A stretch of 21,652 nt of DNA from positions 1-21,652 of the forward strand of contig WQUQ01000230.1 in the NCBI GenBank assembly GCA_009782025.1, given 5' to 3'. The position numbers and the translations under genes are program-made. Under the pieces are notes generated by a model that saw only the letters and a program-made list of their open reading frames with translations, was not told the DNA's origin and made no database searches. Positions 1-9,565 of the stretch are shown here, piece by piece; within the stretch, counting starts at the first letter, position 1; the number at the start of each line of letters is the position of its first letter. Source of the DNA: Desulfobulbus sp. (GTDB taxonomy: Bacteria; Pseudomonadota; Gammaproteobacteria; Burkholderiales; Rhodocyclaceae).

Positions 1-569
1 ATGCGGCGCTTCAGCCGATCATCACCGGGCCGCGGCCCGGCCTCCCGCCCCATGTCGGCCGCCGGCACGGGTTTGGCGGGGGCCGATGCACCCAGGCTGG
101 CCATTCCCTCCATGCGCGCCCCGAAGTCGCCGAGGCCGACAGCGCTGTCACGACCGATGTCGGTTTCCTCGCCCACCGTATCCTTCGGCGTCAGCAATTC
201 GGCCAGCGTGGCGGCCGGCGCCTTCTTGGGGATGAAGGCGGTCACGCCCAGGCGTTTCGCCCGCTCGCGCTCGTTATTCGACAGGTTATCGGAAGCCAGC
301 AGATAAAACGGTAAATTTCTGATCCGGTCCAGCCGGTTGCTGCGGATGTGTTCAAGCAGATCCGCCCCGTCTTCGCTGGCGACGCCCAGTCCAGAGATCA
401 CGGCGACGATCGAGGCGTCGAGCACCACGCTCTGCCATGCCGAACCGCCATCACGCGCCTCACAGACCTCGTGGCTTTGGCTCACGCAGCGCGCCAGCGA
501 AGCGCGCACGACGCGTGAGCCATCGACGACCAGAATCTTTTGTGACTTGATCTTCTCGCTGCCTTGCAT
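1..569 (-). CDS. Degenerate response-regulator receiver protein, C-terminus cut by window edge
   Basis: I read this frame directly from the minus strand; it has no stop before the window edge, so only the first 189 codons are visible. The ATG at 569-567 has an AGGGA ribosome binding site about 8 bases upstream. Residues ~10-125 have the layout of a CheY-type receiver: KILVVDGSRVVR at the first strand, then ISGLGV where ITDLNMP is expected, YLLAS at the fourth strand and FIPKK with the conserved lysine. The second acidic residue of the usual DD pair is Gly, and the phosphoacceptor Asp position is Gly, so ordinary aspartyl phosphorylation looks impossible. A Pro/Ala/Gly-rich linker follows, leading to an unseen second domain. 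It lies downstream of phaR on the same strand with a 67-base gap. The fold is fairly secure; the signalling partner and output are unknown. Confidence 0.75.
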   Translation of the reverse strand, partial: MQGSEKIKSQKILVVDGSRVVRASLARCVSQSHEVCEARDGGSAWQSVVLDASIVAVISGLGVASEDGADLLEHIRSNRLDRIRNLPFYLLASDNLSNNERERAKRLGVTAFIPKKAPAATLAELLTPKDTVGEETDIGRDSAVGLGDFGARMEGMASLGASAPAKPVPAADMGREAGPRPGDDRLKRR

Positions 570-636
570 GATCGAATTCCCTGACCGACGAACTACGGCT
601 AAAGTTTTAGTTTACGCCATGCCAGCGGAAAGTGCT

Positions 637-1194
637 CTATTTGTTGCCGGAGCGTTCTTCGGGGTCGGCTTGATAGCCGGCGAACATGCTGCGCGTCTGG
701 CTCTGTAGCCGATCCTGCATCGATTGCAGCATTTTCTTCGACTGATCCATGTAAGTCGCCATCATGCTTTGCATGGCCGGCTGCTGAAAATTCAGGAACT
801 GCGCCCAGAAATCGGCCTGCAAATGGCTGTGGTCGCCTGCGCCGTACAGCGAGCGCGACTGATCCTGGAGCTTGGACTGGAAATCGACGAAGGTCCTCAT
901 GTTGTTTTCCAGATACTTGCCCAGCATGCTCTGCATGGCGCTGCCGTAGAAGCGGATGAAGCCGGACAGCAACTCGCAGGAAAACAGCGGCACGCCGCCC
1001 GATTCTTCTTCCAGAATGATCTGGAGCAGGATGCTGCGCGTCAGATCGTCGTCGGTCTTGGCATCGACGACCTTGAAAGACTCGAACTTGAGCACCAGAT
1101 CCTTGACATCGCTCAACGTGATGTAAGCGCTTGCCCTGGTGTCGTAAAGGCGGCGATTGGGGTATTTCTTGATCAGGCGTAAGGTTTCCGACAT
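637..1194 (-). CDS. phaR: Polyhydroxyalkanoate synthesis repressor PhaR
   Basis: The 185-residue product matches the PhaR family. The N-terminal PHB/PHA accumulation DNA-binding domain (residues ~4-65) carries the signature LIKKYPNRRLYDT. A PHB_acc region follows, rich in aromatic residues, Met and Gln (FYGSAMQSMLGKYLENN, then QPAMQSMMATYMDQSKK). In known family members PhaR binds nascent PHA granules and, when free, represses phasin and its own gene, so it acts as a granule-level sensor. The ATG at 1194 was chosen over an upstream extension because translation starting with MSETLRLIKKYPN fits the family and a GAGGA motif lies 7-8 bases upstream. A TACAAT -10-like box lies at 1232-1237 with no convincing -35. 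It sits 97 bases downstream of rpoS. No PHA synthase is in the window. Confidence 0.93.
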   Translation of the reverse strand: MSETLRLIKKYPNRRLYDTRASAYITLSDVKDLVLKFESFKVVDAKTDDDLTRSILLQIILEEESGGVPLFSCELLSGFIRFYGSAMQSMLGKYLENNMRTFVDFQSKLQDQSRSLYGAGDHSHLQADFWAQFLNFQQPAMQSMMATYMDQSKKMLQSMQDRLQSQTRSMFAGYQADPEERSGNK

Positions 1195-1291
1195 GCTGCA
1201 ATCCTCGCTACCAGTTTGTGTGCAGTGCAGCATTGTAGCCTGAAAAAGGCGCTTGGCGGCGCAATGCCCATCAGTTGAACCCCGATTCAGG

Positions 1292-2227
1292 TTAAAGCAG
1301 CGAATCGCGGCTGATATTGCCGCGTTTGATGATCTTGCGCAGGCGGTCCAGACCTTCCATCTGAATTTGCCTGACCCGCTCGCGGGTCAGGCCGAGGTCG
1401 TTGGCGATCTGGTCGAGCGTTGCCACCTCGGCCCCGCCGAGGCCATAGCGGCGCTCGATCACCGAGCGCTGGCGCTCGCCCAGTTCGCCCAGCCAGTGAT
1501 CGACCAGGCCGCCGATCTCGCTCGATTGCAGCAGGTTTTCCGGGTTGCTGCCGTCATCGTCAGGAATCAGTTCGGTCATGGTGTGGTTGGGATCGATTTC
1601 CAGCGGCGCATCGAGCGAGGCGATATGCTCGTTGAGCAGCAGGATGCGGCGCACCTCCTCGGCCGGGCGGTCGAGCAGCAGCGCCACGCGCTGGACTGTT
1701 TCATCGCGGCGTTCGGTCGATTCCAGGTGGCGCATGGCGCGCAAGATCAGGTTGATTTCCTTGACCACATGCACCGGCAGGCGGATGGTTCGCGCCTGGT
1801 TCATGATGCCGCGCTCGATGCTCTGCCGGATCCACCAGGTGGCGTAGGTGGAAAAACGAAAACCGCGTTCGGGATCGAATTTTTCCAGGGCGTGAATGAG
1901 GCCGAGATTGCCCTCTTCGATCAGGTCGAGCAGCGGAATGCCCCGATTCAGGTAGTGCTTGGCAATGTTCACGACGAGCCGCAGGTTGTGCTCGATCATC
2001 TTCTGCCGCGCCGCAAAATCGCCCGCCCGCACCTGGCGGGCGGTCGCCACTTCCTCTTCCGGCGTCAACAGCGGTTTGGCGCCGATTTCATTCAAATAAA
2101 GCTGGGTAACGTCTTCGAGCAGTTCCAGTTCGGGCGTCGCGGCCTCGGCTTTCTCCTCGGGCAGCAGGACGGAATCCGCTTGCTCCGCAAAATCTTCTTC
2201 ATCGACGCTATCGTCCAGTCCACTCAT
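1292..2227 (-). CDS. rpoS: RNA polymerase sigma factor RpoS (sigma-38)
   Basis: The 311-residue protein is a group 2 sigma-70 factor. A short acidic N-terminus is followed by region 1.2 (DVTQLYLNEIG), region 2 (HNLRLVVNIAKHYLNRG, DLIEEGNLGLIHALEKFD, then FSTYATWWIRQSIERGI for -10 recognition), region 3 and region 4 with the C-terminal helix-turn-helix (LDQIANDLGLTRERVRQIQ). It directs the general stress and stationary-phase programme. The ATG at 2227 overlaps the nlpD stop as ATGA, so translational coupling is likely; no strong ribosome binding site precedes it. A longer upstream reading frame merely shadows nlpD. It is slightly shorter than the ~330-residue E. coli protein. The position directly after nlpD is the classic context, and in enterobacteria a main rpoS promoter lies inside nlpD; I did not identify one here. 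Confidence 0.96.
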   Translation of the reverse strand: MSGLDDSVDEEDFAEQADSVLLPEEKAEAATPELELLEDVTQLYLNEIGAKPLLTPEEEVATARQVRAGDFAARQKMIEHNLRLVVNIAKHYLNRGIPLLDLIEEGNLGLIHALEKFDPERGFRFSTYATWWIRQSIERGIMNQARTIRLPVHVVKEINLILRAMRHLESTERRDETVQRVALLLDRPAEEVRRILLLNEHIASLDAPLEIDPNHTMTELIPDDDGSNPENLLQSSEIGGLVDHWLGELGERQRSVIERRYGLGGAEVATLDQIANDLGLTRERVRQIQMEGLDRLRKIIKRGNISRDSLL

Positions 2228-3135
2228 CTTTTCGGCAGATATTGCGCGGGATCGACCGGTTTGCCCTGCTTGCGGATCTCGAAGTGCAGCTTCACCGAGT
2301 CGGCATCGGTATTGCCCATTTCCGCGATCTTCTGTCCGCGGGCGACCTGCTGGCCCTGCTTGACGAGAATCTTGCTGTTGTGGGCATAGGCCGAGATGAA
2401 AGTGGCGTTGTGCTTGATGATGATCAACTCGCCATAACCGCGCAGGGCGGAACCGACATGGACAACCTTGCCCTCGCCGGCGGCAATCACCGGGTCGCCC
2501 ATCTTGCCGGCAAAGTCGATGCCTTTGTTGCCGGCTTCGCTGAACGGTGCAATGACTTTGCCGGCGGAAGGCCAGATCCACGGCACATCGTCCGGCGTGG
2601 CCGTCGGCGCAGCGACCGGCGTGGCCGGCGCAGAAGCCGTTTTTGCCTCAGTCGATGGCTGCGCCGCGCCGGCAGCGGCGCTCAGGCGGGCATAGGCTTC
2701 ATCCGAATAGGGTTCCTTGCCGACCCGCGGCTCGCGTTTCAGGCCGCCGCTATCCGGCGTTGCCGCCACCGGCGAGGCATCGAGGGAACGGGCTTCGACG
2801 CCGCCGCCAACACCGATCGGGGTCGCCACCACGGCCTCACCGCTGTCGGCGGTCGCGGCAGCCGGCGGCAACACCCGCAGAATCTGCCCTTCGCTGATCG
2901 TCGCCGTCGTGGTGATGTTGTTCCAGGCGGCAATGTTGCGGTAATCCTGGCCGTATTCCTTGGCGATGCGGTACAGGGTATCGCCCCGCTTGACGGTGTA
3001 ATAGCCGGGGCCAGCAGGCTGCACCCTGGCTTGGGCGGTTGAACCGCGGTCTACGGTCGGCGCTGGCTGCTGGCTGAAACAGCCGGCGAGCATCACGGTC
3101 AGAACGGACAAGGCGGCAAGAAGGAGTCGAGTCAT
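2224..3135 (-). CDS. nlpD: Lipoprotein NlpD, LysM plus non-catalytic LytM (M23) domain
   Basis: The 303-residue product has a lipoprotein signal peptide with lipobox LAGC (Cys19). A LysM peptidoglycan-binding domain spans ~43-90 ([18 protein letters not shown]), then comes a long Ala/Pro/Thr-rich linker and a C-terminal M23/LytM domain (~180-300). The zinc-ligand positions are degenerate: Asn203 replaces the first His, Asp207 is kept, and the HxH motif reads KLH (Lys282, His284). This is the pattern of E. coli NlpD, an activator of the amidase AmiC in daughter-cell separation rather than a hydrolase; that role is inferred by homology. The ATG overlaps the pcm stop by four bases (ATGA), and its own stop overlaps the rpoS start in the same way. 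Confidence 0.94.
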   Translation of the reverse strand: MTRLLLAALSVLTVMLAGCFSQQPAPTVDRGSTAQARVQPAGPGYYTVKRGDTLYRIAKEYGQDYRNIAAWNNITTTATISEGQILRVLPPAAATADSGEAVVATPIGVGGGVEARSLDASPVAATPDSGGLKREPRVGKEPYSDEAYARLSAAAGAAQPSTEAKTASAPATPVAAPTATPDDVPWIWPSAGKVIAPFSEAGNKGIDFAGKMGDPVIAAGEGKVVHVGSALRGYGELIIIKHNATFISAYAHNSKILVKQGQQVARGQKIAEMGNTDADSVKLHFEIRKQGKPVDPAQYLPKR

Positions 3136-3782
3136 TGTGTTCCTGCGAGAAGCGGGACGAAGCGGACGGCATCAAGCCGTTTTTCGACCCATCCCTGAGA
3201 CGTGCATTCAATCAAATCAAGATGCTGCTCCGTCGTACCGATCGGCAATACCAGCCGCCCACCGGGCGCCAGTTGCTGGAGCAGCGCCGGCGGCGCCCGC
3301 TCACCGGCCGCCGCCACGATGATGCTATCGAAGGGCGCGGCTTCCGGCAATCCCATCTGACCGTCGGCATGCTTCAAGCGGACGTTGAACTGCTGCAACT
3401 GGCGCATATTGACCTTGGCTTTTTCCAGCAGCGACGCGATGCGTTCGACGGCGTAGACTTCGTTGGTCAGTTGTCCCAGCACGGCCGCCTGGTAGCCGCA
3501 ACCGGCCCCGATCTCCAGGGTTTTTCCGAGCGCTGAACGTCCATCGAGCAGCAATTCGATCATCCGGGCGACGATATAGGGCTGTGAAATGGTCTGCCCC
3601 ATGCCCAGCGGCAGCGCATGGTCCTCATAGGCGCGCGAGGCCAGCGCTTCTTCGACAAAAATATGACGCGGCACGGCGCTCATCGCCGCCAGAACGGCCT
3701 CGTTGCGGATGCCTTTTTCGCGCAGCCGCTCGATCATCCGCGCCCGCGTGCGCTGCGAGGTCATGCCGATGCCGTGCAACAC
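3132..3782 (-). CDS. pcm: Protein-L-isoaspartate O-methyltransferase
   Basis: This SAM-dependent enzyme methylates isoaspartyl residues of aged proteins so that they can revert to aspartate. The signatures are [15 protein letters not shown], the SAM-binding motif [14 protein letters not shown] and the C-terminal RFVPLL. The frame opens with GTG at 3782 (216 residues) and has an ATG six codons later at 3764. Family alignments usually include the [18 protein letters not shown] stretch, so I give the longer form, but the start is uncertain. The gap to the surE stop is 7 bases, and its own stop overlaps the nlpD start. It belongs to the conserved surE-pcm-nlpD-rpoS stress and repair operon. Confidence 0.94.
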   Translation of the reverse strand: MLHGIGMTSQRTRARMIERLREKGIRNEAVLAAMSAVPRHIFVEEALASRAYEDHALPLGMGQTISQPYIVARMIELLLDGRSALGKTLEIGAGCGYQAAVLGQLTNEVYAVERIASLLEKAKVNMRQLQQFNVRLKHADGQMGLPEAAPFDSIIVAAAGERAPPALLQQLAPGGRLVLPIGTTEQHLDLIECTSQGWVEKRLDAVRFVPLLAGTQ

Positions 3783-3789
3783 CGCGCGA

Positions 3790-4530
3790 TCACTTCATCC
3801 AGTCGCGCACGATGCCCAGTTGCGCGGTGTGCGTCAAATCGATTTGCAGCGGCGTCACCGACACGCAGCCGCGCTCGATGGCGTTGAAATCGGTGCCCGG
3901 CGCAGCATCGGCGGCGGCCCCGGCAGCGCCGATCCAGAATACCGTTTCGTGGCGCGGCGAGGTCGTTCGCACCACCGGCTCGGCCTTGTGCCGCCGTCCC
4001 AGGCGCGTGACTTCCATGCCCTGCAATTCGGCATGAGGAATATCCGGCACATTGACATTGAGCAGCACCGGCTGACGAATCGGATCGCGGATAAAGCGTT
4101 CGACCAGTTCGCGCGCCACCCGCCCCGCCGTTGCGTAATGACGCCCTTCAAAACTGGTCAATGAAACAGCCATCGACGGCAAGCCGAGCAAATAGCCTTC
4201 GGTCGCCGCCGCGACGGTTCCCGAGTAAATGGTATCGTCGCCCATATTGGCGCCGTCATTGATGCCGGAAACCACAATATCCGGCAGTTTGTCCAACATG
4301 CCGGCCACGGCCAGATGGACGCAATCGGCCGGCGTGCCGTTAACAAAACGAAACCCGTTAGCCGCCCGCCGGAGAAACAACGGCCGGTCGAGCGTCAATG
4401 AGTTACTGGCGGCGCTCCGGTTTTGCTCAGGCGCGACAACGGTAATTTCACCCAATCCGGCCAGCGCTTCAGCCAGTGCAGCCAAACCCGGGGCGAAATA
4501 ACCGTCGTCGTTACTGAGCAGGATATGCAT
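3790..4530 (-). CDS. surE: 5'/3'-nucleotidase SurE
   Basis: The 246-residue product is a SurE survival nucleotidase, a metal-dependent phosphatase acting on nucleoside monophosphates. The N-terminal metal-binding motif [13 protein letters not shown] (the paired Asp), Asn39-Ser-Ala-Ala-like NRSAASNSL and [20 protein letters not shown] are all present. The ATG at 4530 is preferred to the TTG immediately before it. It begins three bases after the stop of the H-NS-like gene and has no strong ribosome binding site of its own, which suggests translational coupling. It is the first of the classic surE-pcm-nlpD-rpoS genes and is transcribed at least partly from the promoter upstream of the H-NS-like gene (inference). 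Confidence 0.95.
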   Translation of the reverse strand: MHILLSNDDGYFAPGLAALAEALAGLGEITVVAPEQNRSAASNSLTLDRPLFLRRAANGFRFVNGTPADCVHLAVAGMLDKLPDIVVSGINDGANMGDDTIYSGTVAAATEGYLLGLPSMAVSLTSFEGRHYATAGRVARELVERFIRDPIRQPVLLNVNVPDIPHAELQGMEVTRLGRRHKAEPVVRTTSPRHETVFWIGAAGAAADAAPGTDFNAIERGCVSVTPLQIDLTHTAQLGIVRDWMK

Positions 4531-4533
4531 CAA

Positions 4534-4854
4534 TCAAACCATGAGGCTATCGAGACCGCCGCCGTTCGCCAACCACGCCTCGACCCATTTGGGCTTGCGG
4601 CCCCGTCCGGTCCATTCCAGCGACGCATCCTGCGGGTGACGATATTTGACGCGAACCTTGCCGCCGGCAGATGCCTTGATCTTGCCATCCTTACCCAGCA
4701 ATTCCTCAAGGGTACAACCCAAACGCGCCTTGATAAGAGCACGCGCCTCGTTGAGAGCGGCAGCCTTTTCCTGGGATTCACGGCGCTTCAATTCCGCCGG
4801 AATCCGCTGTTGCAAATCACGCAGTTGAGCAACGGACAGAGTGGATAAATCCAT
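4534..4854 (-). CDS. H-NS family nucleoid-associated protein
   Basis: This 106-residue protein has the H-NS architecture. A charged N-terminal coiled-coil oligomerisation segment (~1-50) is joined by a basic linker to a C-terminal DNA-binding domain with the diagnostic WTGRGRKPKW (residues 81-90), whose RGR core inserts into the minor groove of AT-rich DNA. It resembles betaproteobacterial Bv3F/HvrA-type H-NS homologues. The ATG at 4854 sits behind GGAGGT with 5-base spacing, the best ribosome binding site in the window. A sigma-70-like promoter lies 30-58 bases upstream of the start codon. It is followed after 3 bases by surE, which places a nucleoid silencer at the head of the operon encoding RpoS. 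The exact subfamily name is uncertain. Confidence 0.93.
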   Translation of the reverse strand: MDLSTLSVAQLRDLQQRIPAELKRRESQEKAAALNEARALIKARLGCTLEELLGKDGKIKASAGGKVRVKYRHPQDASLEWTGRGRKPKWVEAWLANGGGLDSLMV

Positions 4855-4883
4855 GATTACCTCCTGACATTAAGGGTGGCGAT

Positions 4884-4912
4884 AATTTAATTTGTCCAGC
4901 CGCATAAATCAA
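4884..4912 (-). promoter_or_regulatory. Predicted sigma-70 promoter of the H-NS-like gene / surE operon
   Basis: On the minus strand TTGATT (4912-4907) and TAAATT (4889-4884) are separated by 17 bases, upstream of the ribosome binding site and ATG at 4854. It lies just after the tRNA-Pro terminator, as expected for a new transcription unit. Confidence 0.6.
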
Positions 4913-4924
4913 TGAACAGCAATT

Positions 4925-4952
4925 AAAAAAACCGGCCAAGGCCGGTTTTTTT
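4925..4952 (-). terminator. Intrinsic terminator after tRNA-Pro (symmetrical)
   Basis: An A-tract, the stem AACCGGCC/GGCCGGTT with a very small loop, and a T-tract form a nearly perfect palindrome. It ends 4 bases past the tRNA-Pro CCA on the minus strand and would also work on the plus strand. It separates the translation cluster from the H-NS/surE operon. Confidence 0.9.
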
Positions 4953-4956
4953 AATT

Positions 4957-5034
<78 letters not shown>

Positions 5035-5043
5035 CAAGCTGCC

Positions 5044-5071
5044 ATTGTACCTGAAATCGTCGGGATTCAAA
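5044..5071 (-). promoter_or_regulatory. Predicted tRNA-Pro promoter
   Basis: On the minus strand TACAAT (5049-5044) lies 10 bases before the tRNA 5' end. A -35-like TTTGAA (5071-5066) lies upstream with a 16-base spacer. It overlaps the last codons of the merR-type gene. Confidence 0.5.
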
Positions 5072-5444
5072 GCTGCAACATGGCGATAATCGACTGCAAT
5101 TCCTGACGCAAATTTCCAACGGGCCTTTGTCCCGACTCTTTTTCCATCAGGCCATGATCGACGCCCCCGTCTTCATCGAGACGATTACGCGCGCCGCTGA
5201 TCGTAAACCCCTGGTTGTAAAGCAACTCGCGTATGCGGCGCACCAGCAGGACTTCGTGATGCTGGTAATAGCGCCGGTTGCCGCGCCGCTTGACGGGCTT
5301 CAACTGGTTGAATTCCTGCTCCCAGTAACGCAGCACGTGCGGCTTGACGCCGCACAGTTCGCTGACCTCGCCGATGGTGAAGTAGCGCTTGGCGGGAATG
5401 GGCGGCAGTTCGTCGCCAGGCAGGGCTTTAGGCTGTAGTTCCAT
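5067..5444 (-). CDS. MerR family transcriptional regulator (ihfA-linked)
   Basis: This 125-residue protein begins its conserved part at [14 protein letters not shown], the MerR winged helix-turn-helix, with [11 protein letters not shown] and the wing [11 protein letters not shown] (residues ~19-66). It then has a dimerisation helix and a short C-terminus without the cysteines of metal-sensing members. This is the small MerR-like protein that follows ihfA in many proteobacteria; its target and ligand are not established from sequence. Its ATG lies inside the end of ihfA, with a 17-base overlap in another frame, so the two are probably translationally coupled. The ribosome binding site is weak. 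Confidence 0.9.
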   Translation of the reverse strand: MELQPKALPGDELPPIPAKRYFTIGEVSELCGVKPHVLRYWEQEFNQLKPVKRRGNRRYYQHHEVLLVRRIRELLYNQGFTISGARNRLDEDGGVDHGLMEKESGQRPVGNLRQELQSIIAMLQL

Positions 5445-5730
5445 CGAAAGCTAGCTCAACGTCCGATTTCAGCTTCTGGCTGGCATGAAAAGTCACGACC
5501 CGCCGGGCGGTGATGGGAATCTCCTCGCCGGTTTTGGGATTGCGCCCAGGCCGCTGGGGTTTGTCGCGCAACTGAAAATTGCCGAAGCCCGATAATTTGA
5601 CGCCGTCGCCGGTTTCCAGCGAATTGCGGATTTCCTCGAAAAAGGCTTCGACCATGTCTTTGGCCTCGCGCTTGTTGAGGCCCACTTTTTCAAACAGCAG
5701 GTCAGCAAGTTCAGCTTTGGTCAACGTCAT
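5428..5730 (-). CDS. ihfA: Integration host factor subunit alpha
   Basis: The 100-residue product is the alpha subunit of the DNA-bending heterodimer IHF. It begins [13 protein letters not shown] and contains the DNABII signature [19 protein letters not shown] and the beta-arm tip [10 protein letters not shown] with the intercalating proline. The ATG at 5730 has GGAAAG 7 bases upstream; the frame continues upstream into pheT sequence, but family alignment fixes this start. It lies 13 bases after the pheT stop. The pheS-pheT-ihfA order is the conserved proteobacterial one, so expression follows the synthetase operon. The partner gene ihfB is not in the window. Confidence 0.96.
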   Translation of the reverse strand: MTLTKAELADLLFEKVGLNKREAKDMVEAFFEEIRNSLETGDGVKLSGFGNFQLRDKPQRPGRNPKTGEEIPITARRVVTFHASQKLKSDVELAFDGTTA

Positions 5731-5743
5731 CGTTGTCTTTCCA

Positions 5744-8128
5744 TCAGGCACGCAGTTGAGCACCGAATGCCCGCTCAAGACAGGACACCAGTTGCTGCAT
5801 TGCAGCATCAACTTCCGAATCTAGCAAAGTGCGTTGAGTGTCTTGCATAACTATACGAAAAGCAAGGCTTTTTTTATTTTCCAGCACCCCTTTGCCAGCA
5901 TACAAATCGAACAACTGAACATCGCGAACCAACTCCGGTTTCCCTTTCTGCAAGCCATCGAGCAGGGCCTGTAGCGGCAAATCGTGATCGACCACGACCG
6001 CCAGATCACGAATCACCGGCTGGAATTTCGATACTTCGGCGAAAACCGGCGTCTGCGCCATTTCAAGCGCGGCAAAATCCAGTTCAAACACGACCGGCGC
6101 TTGCGGCAATTCGTATTTCTGCGTCCACTGCGGATGCAATTCGCCGAGCATGCCGATCTCCCGGCCAGCCAGCAACACGCGAGCAGCGCGGCCAGGGTGC
6201 AGGGCCGGATGCGCCGTTTTTTCCCAACGCAATTCGGCTGGCGTCAGCAATGCTCCAAGATCGCCCTTGAGGTCAAAAAAATCGACCTTGCGCGCGCCAG
6301 CCGCCCAGCCTTCCGGCAAAGCGCCGCCGTAGGCGAGGCCCGCGAGACGCCAGGGCTGGCTGAAACCGGCTACCGGAGCGCCCTGTGCGTCGCGCCCAAA
6401 ACAGCGCCCCAACTCAAAGAGGCGAACGCGGCTTTGCTTGCGCCGCAGATTGGTAACCAGATTGGCGACCAGGCCGCCAATCAAGGTCGAGCGCATCACC
6501 GCCATCTGGCTGGCGATCGGGTTGGCCAGGCGGATCAATTCACCTTCTTCGCTCTTGCCGGCGAAATCGGCTTCCCAGGCGGTTTCGACGAAGGCGAAAT
6601 TGACCACTTCCTGATAACCGCGGTCGGCCAGCATCTGACGGATACGGGTGGCCGGCCGCTGCGCTTCCAGCTGCGGCATCATCTTCATCCGGCCGCGCGG
6701 CGCCGGGGCCGGGATGTTGTCGTAGCCGTGCAGACGGGCGATTTCCTCGATCAGGTCTTCCTCGATTTCCATGTCGAAGCGCCAGGAGGGCGGCGTCACC
6801 AGGAAATCATCGCCCTGGCGCGCAAAAGACAGCCCCAGTCCGGCGAACAGCGCGGCGATGCGCTCGGCGCCGAGCGTCAGGCCAAGCACTTTCTCGGCGC
6901 GAGTGGTGCGCAGGCGTACCGGCTGGCGCGACGGCAAGGCGGCCCTGGCCTCGACCACCGGACCGGCCTGACCACCGCAGATGTCGAGAATCAGCCGCGT
7001 GGCGCGCTCGATGGCGCGGCGCGTGCCGCCGAAATCGACGCCGCGCTCGAAGCGGTGCGAGGCATCCGAGCCAAAGCCGTAGCGCCGGGCGCGACCAGCG
7101 ATAACCGATGGCGTGAAGAAGGCGGATTCGAGGAACAGTTCCCGCGTTTCCAGCGAGATGCCGCTCTCCTCGCCGCCCATGATGCCGGCCATCGCCAACG
7201 GTTTGGCGTCGTCGGCGATCATCAGCACATCGGCGTCGACGGCGATGGTCTGCTCGTTGAGCAGCAACAGTTTTTCCCCCGGCTTCGCCATGCGGGCATG
7301 TACCGCTCCAGCCAGTCGGGTGTTGTCGAAGGCGTGCAGTGGCTGACCGAGTTCGAGCATCACATAATTGGTGACATCGACCAGCGCCGAAATGGCCCGG
7401 ATGCCGCTGCGTTCGAGGCGGCGCTTCATCCATTCCGGGGTCGCCGCCCTGGCATCGACGCCTTTGATGATGCGCCCGCAATACAGCGGACAGGCTGTCG
7501 GCGCGTCGAGCACGATGGCGCGGGTGTCGGCAATCGTCGCCGGAATTTCAGCCACTTCCGGCAGGCGGGTGGCGGCGCCGGTAATCGCCCCGACCTCGCG
7601 GGCGATACCGAGCAAGGAGAGGCAATCGGCGCGATTCGGCGTCAGCTTGAGTTCAAACTGGCAGTCGTCGAGATCGAGAACCTGGCGCAGGCTCTGACCG
7701 ACCGGCGCGTCGGCCGGCAGCACCAGCAGGCCGGAAGCCTCCTCGGCGATGCCCAGTTCCTTGGCCGAACACAACATGCCGGAGGATTCGACGCCGCGCA
7801 CCTTGGCGACCTTGATCGTCAGGCCGCCGGGCAGTTGTGCGCCCGGCAAGGCGCACGGCACCTTGAGGCCGACGGCGACATTCGGCGCGCCGCAAACGAT
7901 GGTGGCCGGCTCGCCGTTGCCGGTATCGACGCGGCAGACATTGAGGCGATCGGCGTCGGGGTGCCTGGCGACTTCGAGCACCTGGGCGACAACGACCTGA
8001 TCGAAAGCGGGCGCCACCGGCTTCAACTCCTCGACTTCGAGGCCGGCCATGGTCAAGGCATGAGAAAGCGCCTCGCTCGTCAGATCAGGATCGACAAGGG
8101 TGCGCAGCCAGGATTCGGAAAATTTCAT
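5744..8128 (-). CDS. pheT: Phenylalanine--tRNA ligase subunit beta
   Basis: The 794-residue beta subunit of the (alpha-beta)2 phenylalanyl-tRNA synthetase shows the full domain order. There is an N-terminal segment, an EMAP-type tRNA-binding domain (~39-148, [13 protein letters not shown] and CGAPNVAVG), the B3/B4 editing region that hydrolyses mischarged Tyr-tRNA(Phe), the B5 DNA-binding-like domain, the pseudo-catalytic core and a C-terminal FDX-ACB anticodon-binding domain ([18 protein letters not shown]). Length matches the family (~795). The start [12 protein letters not shown] is the usual one. It is 20 bases downstream of pheS with only a weak ribosome binding site, so the two subunits are probably produced in a coupled ratio. 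Confidence 0.97.
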   Translation of the reverse strand: MKFSESWLRTLVDPDLTSEALSHALTMAGLEVEELKPVAPAFDQVVVAQVLEVARHPDADRLNVCRVDTGNGEPATIVCGAPNVAVGLKVPCALPGAQLPGGLTIKVAKVRGVESSGMLCSAKELGIAEEASGLLVLPADAPVGQSLRQVLDLDDCQFELKLTPNRADCLSLLGIAREVGAITGAATRLPEVAEIPATIADTRAIVLDAPTACPLYCGRIIKGVDARAATPEWMKRRLERSGIRAISALVDVTNYVMLELGQPLHAFDNTRLAGAVHARMAKPGEKLLLLNEQTIAVDADVLMIADDAKPLAMAGIMGGEESGISLETRELFLESAFFTPSVIAGRARRYGFGSDASHRFERGVDFGGTRRAIERATRLILDICGGQAGPVVEARAALPSRQPVRLRTTRAEKVLGLTLGAERIAALFAGLGLSFARQGDDFLVTPPSWRFDMEIEEDLIEEIARLHGYDNIPAPAPRGRMKMMPQLEAQRPATRIRQMLADRGYQEVVNFAFVETAWEADFAGKSEEGELIRLANPIASQMAVMRSTLIGGLVANLVTNLRRKQSRVRLFELGRCFGRDAQGAPVAGFSQPWRLAGLAYGGALPEGWAAGARKVDFFDLKGDLGALLTPAELRWEKTAHPALHPGRAARVLLAGREIGMLGELHPQWTQKYELPQAPVVFELDFAALEMAQTPVFAEVSKFQPVIRDLAVVVDHDLPLQALLDGLQKGKPELVRDVQLFDLYAGKGVLENKKSLAFRIVMQDTQRTLLDSEVDAAMQQLVSCLERAFGAQLRA

Positions 8129-8148
8129 GAGATGACTCGAATGATGGA

Positions 8149-9350
<1,202 letters not shown>

Positions 9351-9560
9351 TCATGCCACTTCCATGTACTCGACATGGCTAACAGGGAGTGGCAGAGGCA
9401 GACCGTCTTCACGAAGCCCCTCGATGTGAAAAGCAATAGCCTCCCGAATCTCCGTTTCGACTTCCTCAATGGTGTCGCCCGTGGCGATACAGCCCGGAAG
9501 ATCAGGGACGTATGCCGAGTAGTTTTTTTCGGCTTGTTCGATGACGATGGCGTAGCGCAT
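9351..9560 (-). CDS. hicB: HicB-family antitoxin (short form)
   Basis: The 69-residue product matches the HicB/UPF0150 antitoxin fold: MRYAIVIEQAEKNYSAYVPDLPGCIATGDTIEEVE, a partially degraded RNase H-like domain containing the family motif YVPDLPGC. A C-terminal helix follows (EAIAFHIEGLREDG). It lacks the C-terminal helix-turn-helix or ribbon-helix-helix DNA-binding domain of longer HicB proteins. It is expected to bind and block HicA. The ATG at 9560 lies 5 bases after the hicA stop, with its ribosome binding site (AGAGGT) inside the end of hicA, so antitoxin translation is tied to toxin translation. It is the second gene of a two-gene toxin-antitoxin operon between rplT and pheS. Confidence 0.93.
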   Translation of the reverse strand: MRYAIVIEQAEKNYSAYVPDLPGCIATGDTIEEVETEIREAIAFHIEGLREDGLPLPLPVSHVEYMEVA

Positions 9561-9565
9561 GATGA

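Noticed and set aside
1195..1233. N-terminal extension of PhaR starting at 1233
   Set aside because: It adds 13 residues unlike the family and bypasses the well-placed GAGGA ribosome binding site before 1194.
1292..2581. 429-codon version of rpoS beginning inside nlpD
   Set aside because: The extra N-terminal residues are nlpD read in another frame; the ATGA overlap at 2227 and family length fix the start.
2224..3135. NlpD as an active M23 endopeptidase
   Set aside because: The first zinc His is Asn203 and the HxH motif reads KLH, the same type of degeneracy as in E. coli NlpD, so an activator role is more likely.
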